Shown here piece after piece: positions 1-8,351 of a stretch of 64,000 nt of DNA (the first letter of the stretch is position 1; every line of letters begins with the position of its first letter). The stretch comes from Paenarthrobacter sp. AR 02 (GTDB lineage: Bacteria > Actinomycetota > Actinomycetes > Actinomycetales > Micrococcaceae). Position numbers and translations under genes: made by a program. Location of the stretch: assembly GCF_021538675.1 (NCBI RefSeq), contig NZ_JAJUKH010000002.1, positions 310,001 through 374,000 of the forward strand, given 5' to 3'. The notes under the pieces are model-generated. The model made no database searches. It was not told the origin of the DNA and saw only the letters and a program-made list of their open reading frames with translations.

Positions 1-1027
1 TCTGATTGGCAAATAGGCCCTTCCGCCAAAAGGCCTCGGATACATCAATGGTCTTATCCCACGAAACGGGCACCACATATTCGTTCAAATCCGGCCCGTC
101 AGGTTCTGCCTCGAGGGAGTGGAGTCCGTAGTCAGCATGCAGGTCGAGATCTACGAAGCGCTTCTCCACCCCATTGACGTTAAAGGTTGCTTGACGTGCA
201 GCGGATGCGGTTCCAGAGACGGTTCCGACTCCCACGTAGCCGCTACCCGGAATACAAACGAAGACCCGTGCTCCGATAGGTAGCTTCCTAAGAGAGCGTG
301 AGTACCATTCGCCGCCGCCGGCAGATACAAAACCATAGGTGCGGGCGTCCAGCCAACTCCGTGTGTTGTTCTCTAAGCCAAAAGCGACGTAATAGTCTCT
401 CCCGTTCCATGGTGCCTTGGTTGATGCACGCTTTCCGCCGGCACTTTGGAGATCTTGGTGGGCACCCTCGATAAGCCAGGTACGTGCAAGGTAGGAATTG
501 CCCTCATCTGCAAAGTACCGAAAAAGCATCACATTTATAGGAACCGAGTATGAACCGCTCAAGTACTGGACGATGCGTTCTGTACTGTCGTCCAAATCGC
601 CGGCAACGATGGTAATGAAGTGCGCTTCGTTCAGGTCATCGGGCGTTGGAGTGCCTCCGAATCTATCAGCGAACGCAACGTCGAAATCACCGTCGGGATT
701 GTGCTTCTGGAATATCTCTCGCACGTCGTCGTTGGATAGATGTTGAACCCACGAGGCGTAGTCCAGAGCTTGGGCGACGACTTCGCGTGGGGTCCTGTCA
801 CGTTTGAGCTCAATGATGTGGACTGATCCTTCGACGTCAATCCCGACGATGTCAATGAACTTGCCATAGCTCGTAAGAACCTGGTGACCCAGGATGAGAA
901 GCTCTGTTTCCAAGATGGCCGGGTCGTCAAGAATGAGCTGTTCCAGCCGCGATTCGTAGGGCATCCTCGAGGGAGAAAGCTGCCTCGCTCTGTCTGTAAC
1001 TCGCCAAAGCCCAATCTCGAGTGGCAT
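1..1027 (-). CDS. NucS/DUF91-like PD-(D/E)XK nuclease-family protein (partial, runs off left edge)
   Basis: An open frame of 342 codons reads leftwards from ATG at 1027 and leaves the window without a stop, so the C-terminus is missing. Residues about 55-90 carry a PD-(D/E)XK-type core: an acidic residue in FIDIVGID, then HIIELKRDRTPREVV and QALDYASWV. This arrangement is typical of DUF91/NucS-like endonuclease domains. The later part (about 210-270) contains RDYYVAFGLEN and ARVFVCIPGSGYVGVG, which resembles a PUA/EVE-like beta fold; that second assignment is only an impression. An AAAGGA ribosome site lies just upstream of the ATG. Family members act on DNA, but the substrate cannot be told here. 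The gene stands alone, upstream of a pseudogene. Confidence 0.8.
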   Translation of the reverse strand, partial: MPLEIGLWRVTDRARQLSPSRMPYESRLEQLILDDPAILETELLILGHQVLTSYGKFIDIVGIDVEGSVHIIELKRDRTPREVVAQALDYASWVQHLSNDDVREIFQKHNPDGDFDVAFADRFGGTPTPDDLNEAHFITIVAGDLDDSTERIVQYLSGSYSVPINVMLFRYFADEGNSYLARTWLIEGAHQDLQSAGGKRASTKAPWNGRDYYVAFGLENNTRSWLDARTYGFVSAGGGEWYSRSLRKLPIGARVFVCIPGSGYVGVGTVSGTASAARQATFNVNGVEKRFVDLDLHADYGLHSLEAEPDGPDLNEYVVPVSWDKTIDVSEAFWRKGLFANQ

Positions 1028-1147
1028 GGCTTTCCTTTCCCGGGGTCAGAAGTTGATATGAGCTTAGCCGCCAAAGGCCCAGTCTGCCGTTAAGGAGAGA
1101 GTCGTAGACCGACGGAGGTGGTTCGACGTCGTGGGGGCCTAGCGCAA

Positions 1148-1800
1148 TTGCCCCGCAACTACCTTCGCGTCCAAGCCAACCCACCCAGGATCGATGAATA
1201 GTGCCGCGTCAGCCACGGAAGGCCCACCACAAACAAGCGTGCCTGCCCCGTCACACCTGCAGTGCGCTTAGGGTAGCCCCACTCAAAGCAAGGGCATGTC
1301 CAGAAATGAGAAATCCAACCCGTACCCCGTTGACCACAAGACGGAAGTGATTCCATCATCGGCCACGTTCAACGAAGCGGCCTCTACTGGCAACCCTCCG
1401 TCGTCAGGGACTAGCGGCTGGTCCGGCGCATCGATCCCGGCTGCCGCAATGAACGCATAAATAGCAGTCGGCATGCGGTTGTTGAACCCGGACTAGACCG
1501 TGGCGAGGCGTTCGGAGAGTTCGCCGCCGAAGGTGATGGCGCTGTCGTCGATGGACTCCAGGCGGCGGTGCCGGTGCATAACCACGACGGCCGAGTTCGC
1601 GGAGGTGGATGTCGTGGTCGCCTTCGGTGCCGGCGAGCAGGTGTGTGCACGCCAGACGGGCGGAGGGGGAGGGGAGCGCCTCGCGGTTGAGGGCTTTTAT
1701 GCCGAAGTCTGGGCCGTATTTGCCGGTTTCGGAGCCAGCAGAGGATGTCGGGGCCGTGGTGTTGGCGGGGAGCGACCGGGGACTAAGGGCGCGCACGAGG
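1148..1800 (-). pseudogene. Decayed C-terminal half of a flavin-dependent monooxygenase
   Basis: Three minus-strand frames together spell the C-terminal half of the intact flavoprotein at 4800-6044. One frame gives GKYGPDFGIKALNREALPSP and HLRELGRRG, a second gives IAAAGIDAPDQPL and SVLWSTGYGLDFSFLDMP, and a third gives LFVVGLPWLTRHYSSILGG. At least three frame changes are needed to join them, and the FAD-binding N-terminal half is absent. The boundary near 1800 is approximate. This is a truncated, non-functional paralogue, probably from an old duplication or recombination with the copy 3 kb away. Confidence 0.85.
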
Positions 1801-1834
1801 CGAATGAGTGTGTGGCTGTCTTCAGACCAAGGCC

Positions 1835-1890
1835 GTCACATATTGACTGTGACCCGCCTCACCGTCACACTAAATGAACGCTATTCATTT
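1835..1890 (+). promoter_or_regulatory. Two palindromes upstream of the APC permease
   Basis: GTCACA-N7-TGTGAC occupies 1835-1853 and the perfect palindrome AAATGAA-CGCTA-TTCATTT occupies 1872-1890, 153-208 bp before the permease start. A TTGACT -35-like hexamer lies inside the first palindrome. The second has the size and symmetry of a TetR-family operator. No regulator gene lies next to them in the window, so the binding protein is unknown. Confidence 0.45.
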
Positions 1891-2042
1891 CACGTTCACA
1901 AGACCAGAGGCGTCCACCACGCGCCCACGAGTCAACCCCCAGCACTTCAGGATCTCGGCGACCCCGTCGATCCGGTTGCCGCTACGAAGTTCTGCAGCGT
2001 CGCAGCTTCCAAGCACACCAGCATCAGCATCAAGGATCCCCA

Positions 2043-3434
2043 ATGACCCCCACGTTTGAAACTGATACACCGGCAGGCGAGAAGCCTGTGGGGCCCGCGT
2101 CCACGGAGTCAGCGAACCAGGGTTGGCGCCGTGTCCTCGGCGTTCCCTCCCTGGTCCTGCTGGGCTTGGTTTACATGGTGCCGCTGACTATCTTCAGCAC
2201 CTACGGCATCGTCGTGGAACTGACTGGCGGGCGACTCTCGGCTGCCTATGCCGTGACCCTGGTGGTCATGCTCTTCACGGCGCGATCGTACGGCCGGATG
2301 TCGCAGGCGTTCCCGTTCGGGGGATCCGCGTACACCTATGCGACTCGATCCTTCGGGCCGGGCCTTGGCTTCATGGCCGGGTGGTCGCTCCTGCTGGACT
2401 ATTTGCTGCTGCCGATGATCAACTACCTGCTGATCGGCATCTACATGGAAGCCGCATTCCCGGCTATCCCGGCCTCGGTGTTCATGATCGTCTCCATCCT
2501 TGCGGTTACCGTGCTGAACATCCTCGGCATTACTGCGATTGCCAAGGCCAATTTTGTGGTGGTGGGACTACAAGCGCTCTTCATCGTGTTGTTCGTCGCC
2601 CTAGGGCTTTCCTCAATCACGGGAACCGGCAACGTTGATCTTCTGGCGCCCTTCACCGGGGCCGAAGGTGCAGAGGGACTTTCGCCTGTCTTCGCCGGCT
2701 CCGCTATCCTCTGCCTCTCCTACTTGGGGTTCGACGCCGTTTCAACCTTCGCGGAGGAAACCAAGGATCCGAAGCGGAACCTGCCCCGCGCCATCATGAT
2801 CACCACAATCCTGGCCGGCATGATCTTCCTGGGACTCGCGTACATCAGCCACCTGGTTCTCCCCGTCAGCACCTTCAACGACGTGAACTCGGCGGCCATC
2901 GAGGTCATTGGCGCAGCGGGCGGCGAGTTGCTGGTTGCCTTCTTCACGGCTGCCTACATTGCCGGCAGCCTCGGATCAGCATTGACCTCACAGGCCTCGG
3001 TCTCACGAATCATTCATTCCATGGGCCGCAGCGGAGTGTTCCCGGCTGCCTTGGGGCGGTTGCACGAACGATTCCGGACTCCCGTCCTGCCGATCCTTTT
3101 GACCTCCGCCGTGTCGCTACTGGCCTTCGTATTGGACCTTTTGACCATCTCATCGCTGATCAGCTTCGGAGCGCTCGTAGCGTTCTCCGTGGTCAACCTT
3201 GCCGTCATCAAGCACTACTACTTCGACCAAAAGGCCCGCGGAACTCGCGGCGTGATCCATAACCTTGTGCTTCCGGGCATTGGGTTTGTACTCACGATCT
3301 GGCTATGGACGAGTCTGAGTGGCTTGTCGATCGGATTCGGTCTGGCATGGGCTGCCGTTGGCTTGGTCTGGCTCGCCTACTTGACGCGTGGTTTCCGCAG
3401 GCCTGCGCCGCAGCTGGACCTGAAGGAGGCGTAA
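2043..3434 (+). CDS. APC-family amino acid/amine permease
   Basis: This 463-residue protein has about twelve hydrophobic segments starting near residue 35 and the APC layout: an early VYMVPLTIFSTYG segment, the FGGSAYTYATRSFGPG loop after helix 2, and FAEETKDPKRNLPRAI in the cytoplasmic loop after helix 6. It should import an amino acid or amine by cation symport; the exact substrate cannot be read, although putrescine/ethanolamine-type permeases look similar. The ATG at 2043 follows AAGGA at 2032-2036. The gene stands alone, preceded by two palindromes and followed by a bidirectional hairpin shared with the convergent SDR gene. Confidence 0.85.
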   Translation: MTPTFETDTPAGEKPVGPASTESANQGWRRVLGVPSLVLLGLVYMVPLTIFSTYGIVVELTGGRLSAAYAVTLVVMLFTARSYGRMSQAFPFGGSAYTYATRSFGPGLGFMAGWSLLLDYLLLPMINYLLIGIYMEAAFPAIPASVFMIVSILAVTVLNILGITAIAKANFVVVGLQALFIVLFVALGLSSITGTGNVDLLAPFTGAEGAEGLSPVFAGSAILCLSYLGFDAVSTFAEETKDPKRNLPRAIMITTILAGMIFLGLAYISHLVLPVSTFNDVNSAAIEVIGAAGGELLVAFFTAAYIAGSLGSALTSQASVSRIIHSMGRSGVFPAALGRLHERFRTPVLPILLTSAVSLLAFVLDLLTISSLISFGALVAFSVVNLAVIKHYYFDQKARGTRGVIHNLVLPGIGFVLTIWLWTSLSGLSIGFGLAWAAVGLVWLAYLTRGFRRPAPQLDLKEA

Positions 3435-3452
3435 GGTTCCTGAGCGGAACCT
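3434..3452. terminator. Bidirectional hairpin between convergent genes
   Basis: AGGTTCC (3434-3440), loop TGAGC, GGAACCT (3446-3452) forms a perfect 7-bp stem exactly where the permease ends and the opposing SDR-like gene ends. There is no T-run, as is common for terminators in high-GC actinobacteria. Confidence 0.55.
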
Positions 3453-4324
3453 CAGAGGATCTTCGCCAGTCGGGTGCATTCCTCCCACAGCCTCCTTCGC
3501 GCCGCCGGGTCCGACCCCATGCCCGGCGTCGGCAGTTCCTTGCGCTTGGCCCAGAGTTTGCCGGACACCGCAGCAGTCTCCGGCGAAGTGGCCAGCCAAA
3601 AGGGCGTATCAGCCGCTTCCTCGGCAGGCTTGCCCAACGTGTTTGTCAGCCATCGGAAGGGTCCGCCAACGTCCTGCAGCAGCCCCGTGTTCTTAACCAG
3701 GCCCGGGTGCACGGCATTCACCACAACGTTTGAGCCCCGAAGGCGCTCCGCGAACTCCTGCGTTAACAGAACCCGGCCAAGCATCGTCGGTGGGGTAGCG
3801 CGCATGTAGCTGTACTTGCGCTTGGTGGTCTGAAGGTCGTCGAAATCCATCGTGGTAACCGACGGCCCGCCCGAATACTTCGACGCGATATTGACCACCC
3901 GCGACGTCCAGGCATCGTCCGCATTTGCCCCGCGTTTCAGCGAATCCACGAGCAGATTGGTGAGCAGGAAATAGCCCATTACGTTGGTGGCGAAAGTGAC
4001 TTCGAGGCCGTCCGGGGTCACTTGGCGTTCCTTACGGAACACGCCAGCAGCGTTAACCAGCACGTTGAGTTTTTGATGACGGGAATGGAACTCGTCAACT
4101 GCCGACCGGATTGAGGCCTGGATAGAGAGGTCACACGCAAGCGGCTCCAGCGCCGCGTTAGGGACTACAGCCTGGATGTCGCGAATCGCGTCTTCTGCCC
4201 GCGCTTCTGAACGGCCAAGCACGACGACGGTCCCTCCTTCGCGGGCCAGCGCCATAGCGATGGCCTTGCCAAGGCCGCCCGTAGCGCCCGACACAAGGGA
4301 CACTCGCCCATTCATTGATGCCAT
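3452..4324 (-). CDS. Short-chain dehydrogenase/reductase-like protein lacking the YxxxK motif
   Basis: This 290-residue protein has the SDR Rossmann signature SGATGGLG (residues 12-19), LVNAAGVF near 89-96 and the substrate-loop Ser148 in VVNIAS. It resembles retinol-dehydrogenase/DHRS12-like SDRs. In those proteins the catalytic segment reads roughly YGQSKLANVLLT; here the aligned stretch is TPPTMLGRVLLT, so the expected Tyr is Thr177 and the expected Lys is Met181. Downstream family features (AVHPGLVKNTG) are intact and the frame is open throughout. It may be a non-catalytic NAD(P)-binding protein, use another Tyr (Tyr171 or Tyr173), or contain compensating frameshifts. Confidence 0.8.
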   Translation of the reverse strand: MASMNGRVSLVSGATGGLGKAIAMALAREGGTVVVLGRSEARAEDAIRDIQAVVPNAALEPLACDLSIQASIRSAVDEFHSRHQKLNVLVNAAGVFRKERQVTPDGLEVTFATNVMGYFLLTNLLVDSLKRGANADDAWTSRVVNIASKYSGGPSVTTMDFDDLQTTKRKYSYMRATPPTMLGRVLLTQEFAERLRGSNVVVNAVHPGLVKNTGLLQDVGGPFRWLTNTLGKPAEEAADTPFWLATSPETAAVSGKLWAKRKELPTPGMGSDPAARRRLWEECTRLAKIL

Positions 4325-4381
4325 AGCAGGATCACAGCACTTCCGGACATGTTTGGCGAGGGCTTTTGGGTGCAGGTTTGC

Positions 4382-4756
4382 CTATTTCTTGGGCTGCTTT
4401 GCCCTGGATGCCTTGGGCGTTTTGGGCGGCAACTTCGCCACGTTCTCAAACGCCTTGGCCACCCATTCCGCAGTTTGCTCGGCGTCGTCCTGCCACGACT
4501 CCGGAAGTCCGACGTAACCGCCCATTGGACGTTCTGCGGGACCAAAGGGTTGCGTCTGGTGATTGGACTCCAGTTCCTGCTGGTCGGCCTCGGAGAGCTT
4601 CACGCCGATGGTGGGCCCAAACAAGCCGGCGAACATGTTGCCGTGAACGAAAGCGCCGAGATTCCCGAACATCGGCTTGACCTCCACGTCTGAATCTTCG
4701 GGGACGGCCGAGCGGAAGCGTTCTTTGTCCGCCTCTGAGGGCTTGGGCATTTGCAT
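4382..4756 (-). CDS. TfoX N-terminal domain protein
   Basis: The protein has 124 residues. VKPMFGNLGAFVHGNMFAGL in the first half and a GYVGLPESW segment match the TfoX/Sxy N-terminal domain, followed by a Lys/Pro/Ala-rich tail. In gammaproteobacteria TfoX relates to competence, but short actinobacterial TfoX_N proteins have no established role, so function is left open. An AGGAGGA-like ribosome site lies upstream of the ATG. The gene sits between the SDR-like and flavoprotein genes on the same strand, with gaps of about 45-60 bp. Confidence 0.75.
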   Translation of the reverse strand: MQMPKPSEADKERFRSAVPEDSDVEVKPMFGNLGAFVHGNMFAGLFGPTIGVKLSEADQQELESNHQTQPFGPAERPMGGYVGLPESWQDDAEQTAEWVAKAFENVAKLPPKTPKASRAKQPKK

Positions 4757-4799
4757 GGATCGTCCTCCTGGGAGCGTTTTGACTGAGTGGGAACAGTGT

Positions 4800-6044
4800 T
4801 CAAAGGCCGGAGATTCGTTCAGCGATAAATCTGGCGTCTAAACCCACACCACCGACTATCGCTGAATAGTGCCGCGTGAGCCAGGGCAGCCCGACGACGA
4901 ACAGTCCAGCTGCCTCCATCACCCCACCCACGTGCTTCGGGTAGCCCCACTCATCAACCACCGGCATGTCAACGAAGCTGAAGTCGAGCTTGTACCCGGT
5001 TGCCCACAGGACGGACGTGATGTCGGCGTCGGCCAGGTTCAGCTGTGCCGGCTCCGTAGGCAGCCAATCATCCGCGGCTAAAGGTGGCTGCGAGGGCGCA
5101 TCAATCCCCGCTGCCGCAATGTAAGCATCAATCGCCTTTCGCGACCGCTGTCCAAACACGGACTCGACTGTGGCCAAGCGTTCGGGGAGGTCGTCGCTGA
5201 AGGTGATGCCGCCGTCGTCGATTGCTTCAACATGGCCATGCAAGTGCATGCCGCGGCGGCCGAGTTCGCGGAGGTGGATGCTGTGGCCGCCGTCGATGCC
5301 CGAGAGCAGAGGGTTGGGTGCGAATCGCAGGGAGGGGGAGGGGAGCGCCCCGGTGGTAAGGGCGTTGATTCCGTAGTCGGGGCCGTGCTTACCGGTTTCG
5401 AGCATCCAGTAGATGAGGTCTTGGCCTCGGTATCGGCGGGGCGCTTCAGGGACGACTGAAACTGCGAGGTGGACGTCGCGTCCGGCGGCGTGGAGTTCCT
5501 CGGCGATTTGCCCACCTGACTGCCCGGTGCCGACGACCAGCACGGCGCCTTCGGGCAGTTGCTCGGGATTGCGGTAGTCGTGAGTGTGCAGCTGGGTTAC
5601 ACCGCTTGGGAGCTTCGCGGCGAGAGCCGGGATCTTGGGAACTTGGTAGGCGCCCATTGCAAGAACAACGTTGCGCGCCTGCAAGCTGCCCAGAGACGTC
5701 TCAATCTGGAAGCCTCCGTTCGAGGTCGGGGATAACTTGGTCGCGTCGACGCCGGTGTGAACCGGCGCTGTGATCAGCTCCGCATACCGCCTGAAGAGGT
5801 TCACCGCGGCATCGCGGGGGATGAACGCGTCCCGGTCGTCGCCGTCGTACGGCATCCCAGGGAGGTCAAGCGAAAGGTTGGGAGTGTTCATGTAGAAGCC
5901 GTCCCAACGATCCTGGAAGGCACCGCCCAGTGAATCCCGTCGCTCAAGGATTTGATGCTCGACGCCGAACTGCGTGAGCCAGTAGCTCGTCGTGAGGCCC
6001 GCCTGGCCTGCGCCGATGATGACCGTGTCAGGTGTCGGTCCCAT
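4800..6044 (-). CDS. FAD/NAD(P)-dependent flavoprotein monooxygenase (CzcO/FMO-like)
   Basis: The protein is about 414 residues from the ATG at 6044, which places the dinucleotide fold DTVIIGAGQAGL close to the N-terminus; an in-frame ATG at 6107 adds 21 unconvincing residues. Further motifs are a second Rossmann site AVLVVGTGQSGGQIAEEL in the middle, FYMNTPN early, and the late LWATGYKLDFSF. This two-nucleotide-fold architecture is that of CzcO/flavin-containing monooxygenases that oxygenate ketones, amines or sulfides using NADPH and O2. The substrate is unknown. A decayed paralogue lies at 1148-1800. Confidence 0.85.
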   Translation of the reverse strand: MGPTPDTVIIGAGQAGLTTSYWLTQFGVEHQILERRDSLGGAFQDRWDGFYMNTPNLSLDLPGMPYDGDDRDAFIPRDAAVNLFRRYAELITAPVHTGVDATKLSPTSNGGFQIETSLGSLQARNVVLAMGAYQVPKIPALAAKLPSGVTQLHTHDYRNPEQLPEGAVLVVGTGQSGGQIAEELHAAGRDVHLAVSVVPEAPRRYRGQDLIYWMLETGKHGPDYGINALTTGALPSPSLRFAPNPLLSGIDGGHSIHLRELGRRGMHLHGHVEAIDDGGITFSDDLPERLATVESVFGQRSRKAIDAYIAAAGIDAPSQPPLAADDWLPTEPAQLNLADADITSVLWATGYKLDFSFVDMPVVDEWGYPKHVGGVMEAAGLFVVGLPWLTRHYSAIVGGVGLDARFIAERISGL

Positions 6045-6291
6045 GGGGTGAACGTTACGCTTGCGGGCGGCGTTTGGGGATGGGGGAAGAAGGTTTTGAG
6101 AAGACAACCAGGACCACGGCGTGCCTGATAGCGACTGCCGCTCCGGCGATTTCCAGCTGGGTGATCAAGGAAAGGCTCCAGGGTGTACGCAAAGGCGACG
6201 AGCGGCAGTAACGCCCAAGTGGGGGTGTCCCGACCACACCTGATGGATAAATGTTTCCCAGCACTAGCCATCTGCTCAAAACTCTGTAGAC

Positions 6292-6441
6292 TTGACGGTG
6301 TTGTTGTGTTTGGCATTTGGTAGTTCAGGCAGTCCCCACGATCCTTCCGGATCGTGACTTTCTGAAGTAACTGTGGAGAACACCCCACACCCGGAGACCC
6401 GAAAGTCGGGACAATCTCCACCTTCAGTAAGGACTGAAAAA
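6292..6441 (+). promoter_or_regulatory. Promoter-like -35 and structured 5' leader of the cold-shock gene
   Basis: TTGACG at 6292-6297 could be a -35 element; no convincing -10 was found. The leader holds three perfect stems: CACGATCC-ttcc-GGATCGTG (6337-6356), a nested GGAGA/CCCGA...TCGGG/TCTCC fold (6393-6419), and TTCAGT-AAGG-ACTGAA (6423-6438). The last places the AAGG ribosome-binding bases in its 4-nt loop, with the ATG four bases after the stem. Long structured leaders that control translation by temperature are known for csp mRNAs; the link here is inferred. Confidence 0.6.
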
Positions 6442-6645
6442 ATGGCTACAGGTACCGTAAAATGGTTCAACTCCGAAAAGGGCTTCGGCTTCATCTCTCC
6501 TGAAGATGGCAGCCAGGACGTTTTCGCTCACTACTCTGCGATCAACTCCTCGGGCTACCGCTCCCTCGAAGAGAACCAGAAGGTTTCCTTCGACGTCGAG
6601 CAGGGCCCCAAGGGTCCCCAGGCAGTAAACATCCAGGCTATCTAG
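6442..6645 (+). CDS. cspA: Cold-shock protein, CspA family
   Basis: This is a complete 67-residue single cold-shock domain: [18 protein letters not shown] contains the RNP1-type KGFGFI motif and DVFAHYSAI contains the RNP2-type VFAHY motif, ending in AVNIQAI. It binds single-stranded nucleic acid and acts as an RNA chaperone. The ATG at 6442 is preferred over upstream in-frame codons because the domain begins exactly there and AAGGA lies upstream. A strong terminator follows. A decayed second csp copy with nearly the same terminator lies 2.8 kb downstream. Confidence 0.95.
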   Translation: MATGTVKWFNSEKGFGFISPEDGSQDVFAHYSAINSSGYRSLEENQKVSFDVEQGPKGPQAVNIQAI

Positions 6646-6655
6646 TCTTCGGATA

Positions 6656-6705
6656 ACTCAGAAGCACGGCCGGTCACTGACCGGCCGTGCTTTTTTGTCT
6701 GCCCA
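6656..6705. repeat. Left copy of 50-bp direct repeat containing the csp terminator
   Basis: The stretch from ACTCA through the terminator hairpin to GTCTGCCCA matches 9454-9503 at 49 of 50 positions by eye. The two copies are 2798 bp apart and bound the ABC transporter/secreted protein island. Confidence 0.9.
6662..6696 (+). terminator. Intrinsic terminator of cspA
   Basis: GCACGGCCGG and CCGGCCGTGC form a 10-bp stem with loop TCACTGA, followed by TTTTTT. This is a classic rho-independent terminator directly after the cold-shock gene. Confidence 0.95.
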
Positions 6706-6714
6706 AGTGGGCCT

Positions 6715-7665
6715 TTACACAAATTTCGTCATCCGTGACCAGACAAAGACGGACACCAGGGCAACAATGAGCAAGCCCCCGGCCATGGCGGCCAGGCCGA
6801 GTTCGAGCTGCACTGGGAATGGCGGGCGTGGACTGAACCCACCCCAGTAGTTGAAGACGCCCTCTGCAGCGGCGGTAAGAATATTTCGTGGATCGTAGGG
6901 CCCAGCGAAAGGTGCCACCATAAGCAGCCCGCCGGCAGCCAAGCTCGGTATCAGCATGCTTCTGGCCGCGAGTCCGACAAACAGACCCAGTAGCCCGAAC
7001 ATGATTGCCGTAGACGCGCTGAATGCAATTTGGACGGCGGGGCTTCCAACAGCCAGTGTTGCAACAGGGTAGGGAAAGCTGCGATCGACGGAGGGTAGAA
7101 AGGCCGCTCTGACGATAGGCGCTACAGCAAGGCTCAACGTCGCCGCAACCAGGACCGCAGCCAAGGAAACGGCCACAACAATAGCCGCTTTGGCAACGAC
7201 GTATGGCGTTGCGCCTTGTGTGACCACTCGATCCTTCAAAATACGACGGCGGGCGTCGCCGGCCGCTACGCCACACCCGTACACGAAAAAGAGTAGCGGG
7301 ATGACCAAGAAGGTGATCATTTCAAGTCCGGTTCCGACTCCATTCGTTCCTTCGAGGGCTTGGTAAGCAAGGTAGGCCCTTTCATAGTCATAGCGAAGTG
7401 GATTGTCCACCAGCTTCTGACCGTCCTGAACCACCAAGCTCATGGGCTGTTCCATGGCCTGAGCCAGGGACAGTCCGTTGGCTGATGCTTGTGCCGCCGT
7501 CGCCTCGAGACGAGTCATGCTGGCACCGACGTTGCTGACACTCCCGGTGAATGCGAATACGAGAGCCAAAAGGAGACCAGCGAGGGGAAGCAAGAGCATT
7601 CTGCTCCAGTGCTGATACCTCAGTTCGGTCCTCATGGAACGAAGTAGGCTATTCATCAAACTCAT
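6715..7665 (-). CDS. ABC-2 type transporter permease
   Basis: The protein is about 316 residues from the ATG at 7665 (MSLMNSLLRSMRTEL). One hydrophobic segment lies near residues 25-45, a hydrophilic extracellular-looking region of about 70 residues follows, and then five more hydrophobic segments. The pattern matches ABC-2 permeases with a long first external loop. The start overlaps the end of the ATPase gene by 17 bp, so the two are translationally coupled. It should form the membrane channel of an exporter, probably for the secreted peptide or an antimicrobial encoded in the same island. The start could also be the ATG at 7656. Confidence 0.8.
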   Translation of the reverse strand: MSLMNSLLRSMRTELRYQHWSRMLLLPLAGLLLALVFAFTGSVSNVGASMTRLEATAAQASANGLSLAQAMEQPMSLVVQDGQKLVDNPLRYDYERAYLAYQALEGTNGVGTGLEMITFLVIPLLFFVYGCGVAAGDARRRILKDRVVTQGATPYVVAKAAIVVAVSLAAVLVAATLSLAVAPIVRAAFLPSVDRSFPYPVATLAVGSPAVQIAFSASTAIMFGLLGLFVGLAARSMLIPSLAAGGLLMVAPFAGPYDPRNILTAAAEGVFNYWGGFSPRPPFPVQLELGLAAMAGGLLIVALVSVFVWSRMTKFV

Positions 7666-8287
7666 CGATCTTGGAAGCTTCGTTGCCTGGATCTCGATGG
7701 ATCTTGCCACGTCGAATGGTGAACTCAGATGAGGCAACGCTGCGGTAGAACGCGGATTCGTGATCTGAAATCAGTACACAGTTGGTGTCGGCGCTGGACT
7801 CCAGCAATTGCAGCAGGCCCTCTCGACCGGATTTATCCAGGCCAGACAGCGGTTCATCCAACAAGATGCATGGTTTCAGTGCTGCGAAAGCCGCTGCTAT
7901 CTTGATCTTTTTTCTTTGTCCGAGAGAGTAGTTTGCAGATCTCTTCCTGAGAAGATCATTATTGAAGAACATCCGAACTGCAGGAGTTTCCTCAATGACT
8001 TCTGAAGATGCATCTAGAAGGGCCCGCAGATTCTGCAAACCTGTGAGTCGCCCGTGCAATGTGGAATCATCAAAGGCTACGGCAATGTTCTTCAACAATG
8101 ATTCGCTATGCCAGAGAATGCTTCCTTGGTATCGTTCAAGCCCAGCCAAACACTTCAGCAAGGTGGTCTTGCCGCTCCCGTTTTCACCCCGAAGCACGTA
8201 TATGCCGCTTGAGGGAATAGTTAATGATATGTTGTGCAACACGTTTATTCGGCCGTACCGTTTGGAAAGATCTGTTATGCGTAACAT
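7649..8287 (-). CDS. ABC transporter ATP-binding protein
   Basis: The protein has 212 residues with Walker A GENGSGKTT near residue 35, the signature YSLGQRKKI (a variant of LSGGQ), Walker B CILLDEPLSGLD and a switch His in LISDHES. It is short for the family and resembles ATPases of bacteriocin or antibiotic export/immunity pairs. It overlaps the ABC-2 permease gene and forms a two-component exporter with it. The gene is visibly richer in A and T than neighbouring housekeeping genes, which supports transfer. A GC-rich hairpin at 8305-8330 precedes the start and separates it from the secreted-protein gene. Confidence 0.85.
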   Translation of the reverse strand: MLRITDLSKRYGRINVLHNISLTIPSSGIYVLRGENGSGKTTLLKCLAGLERYQGSILWHSESLLKNIAVAFDDSTLHGRLTGLQNLRALLDASSEVIEETPAVRMFFNNDLLRKRSANYSLGQRKKIKIAAAFAALKPCILLDEPLSGLDKSGREGLLQLLESSADTNCVLISDHESAFYRSVASSEFTIRRGKIHRDPGNEASKIDEFDE

Positions 8288-8304
8288 GAGTCCTCGTTTA
8301 TGGA

Positions 8305-8330
8305 GGGGCCGGCCGCTCAGGACCGGCCCC
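8305..8330 (-). promoter_or_regulatory. GC-rich hairpin between secreted-protein gene and ABC genes
   Basis: GGGGCCGG (8305-8312) pairs with CCGGCCCC (8323-8330) around a 10-nt loop and has no T-run. It could attenuate transcription so that the exporter genes are expressed less than the secreted-protein gene, as happens in many peptide operons. That role is inferred. Confidence 0.5.
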
Positions 8331-8351
8331 TTTGGGCACTAAGTCCGTTGA

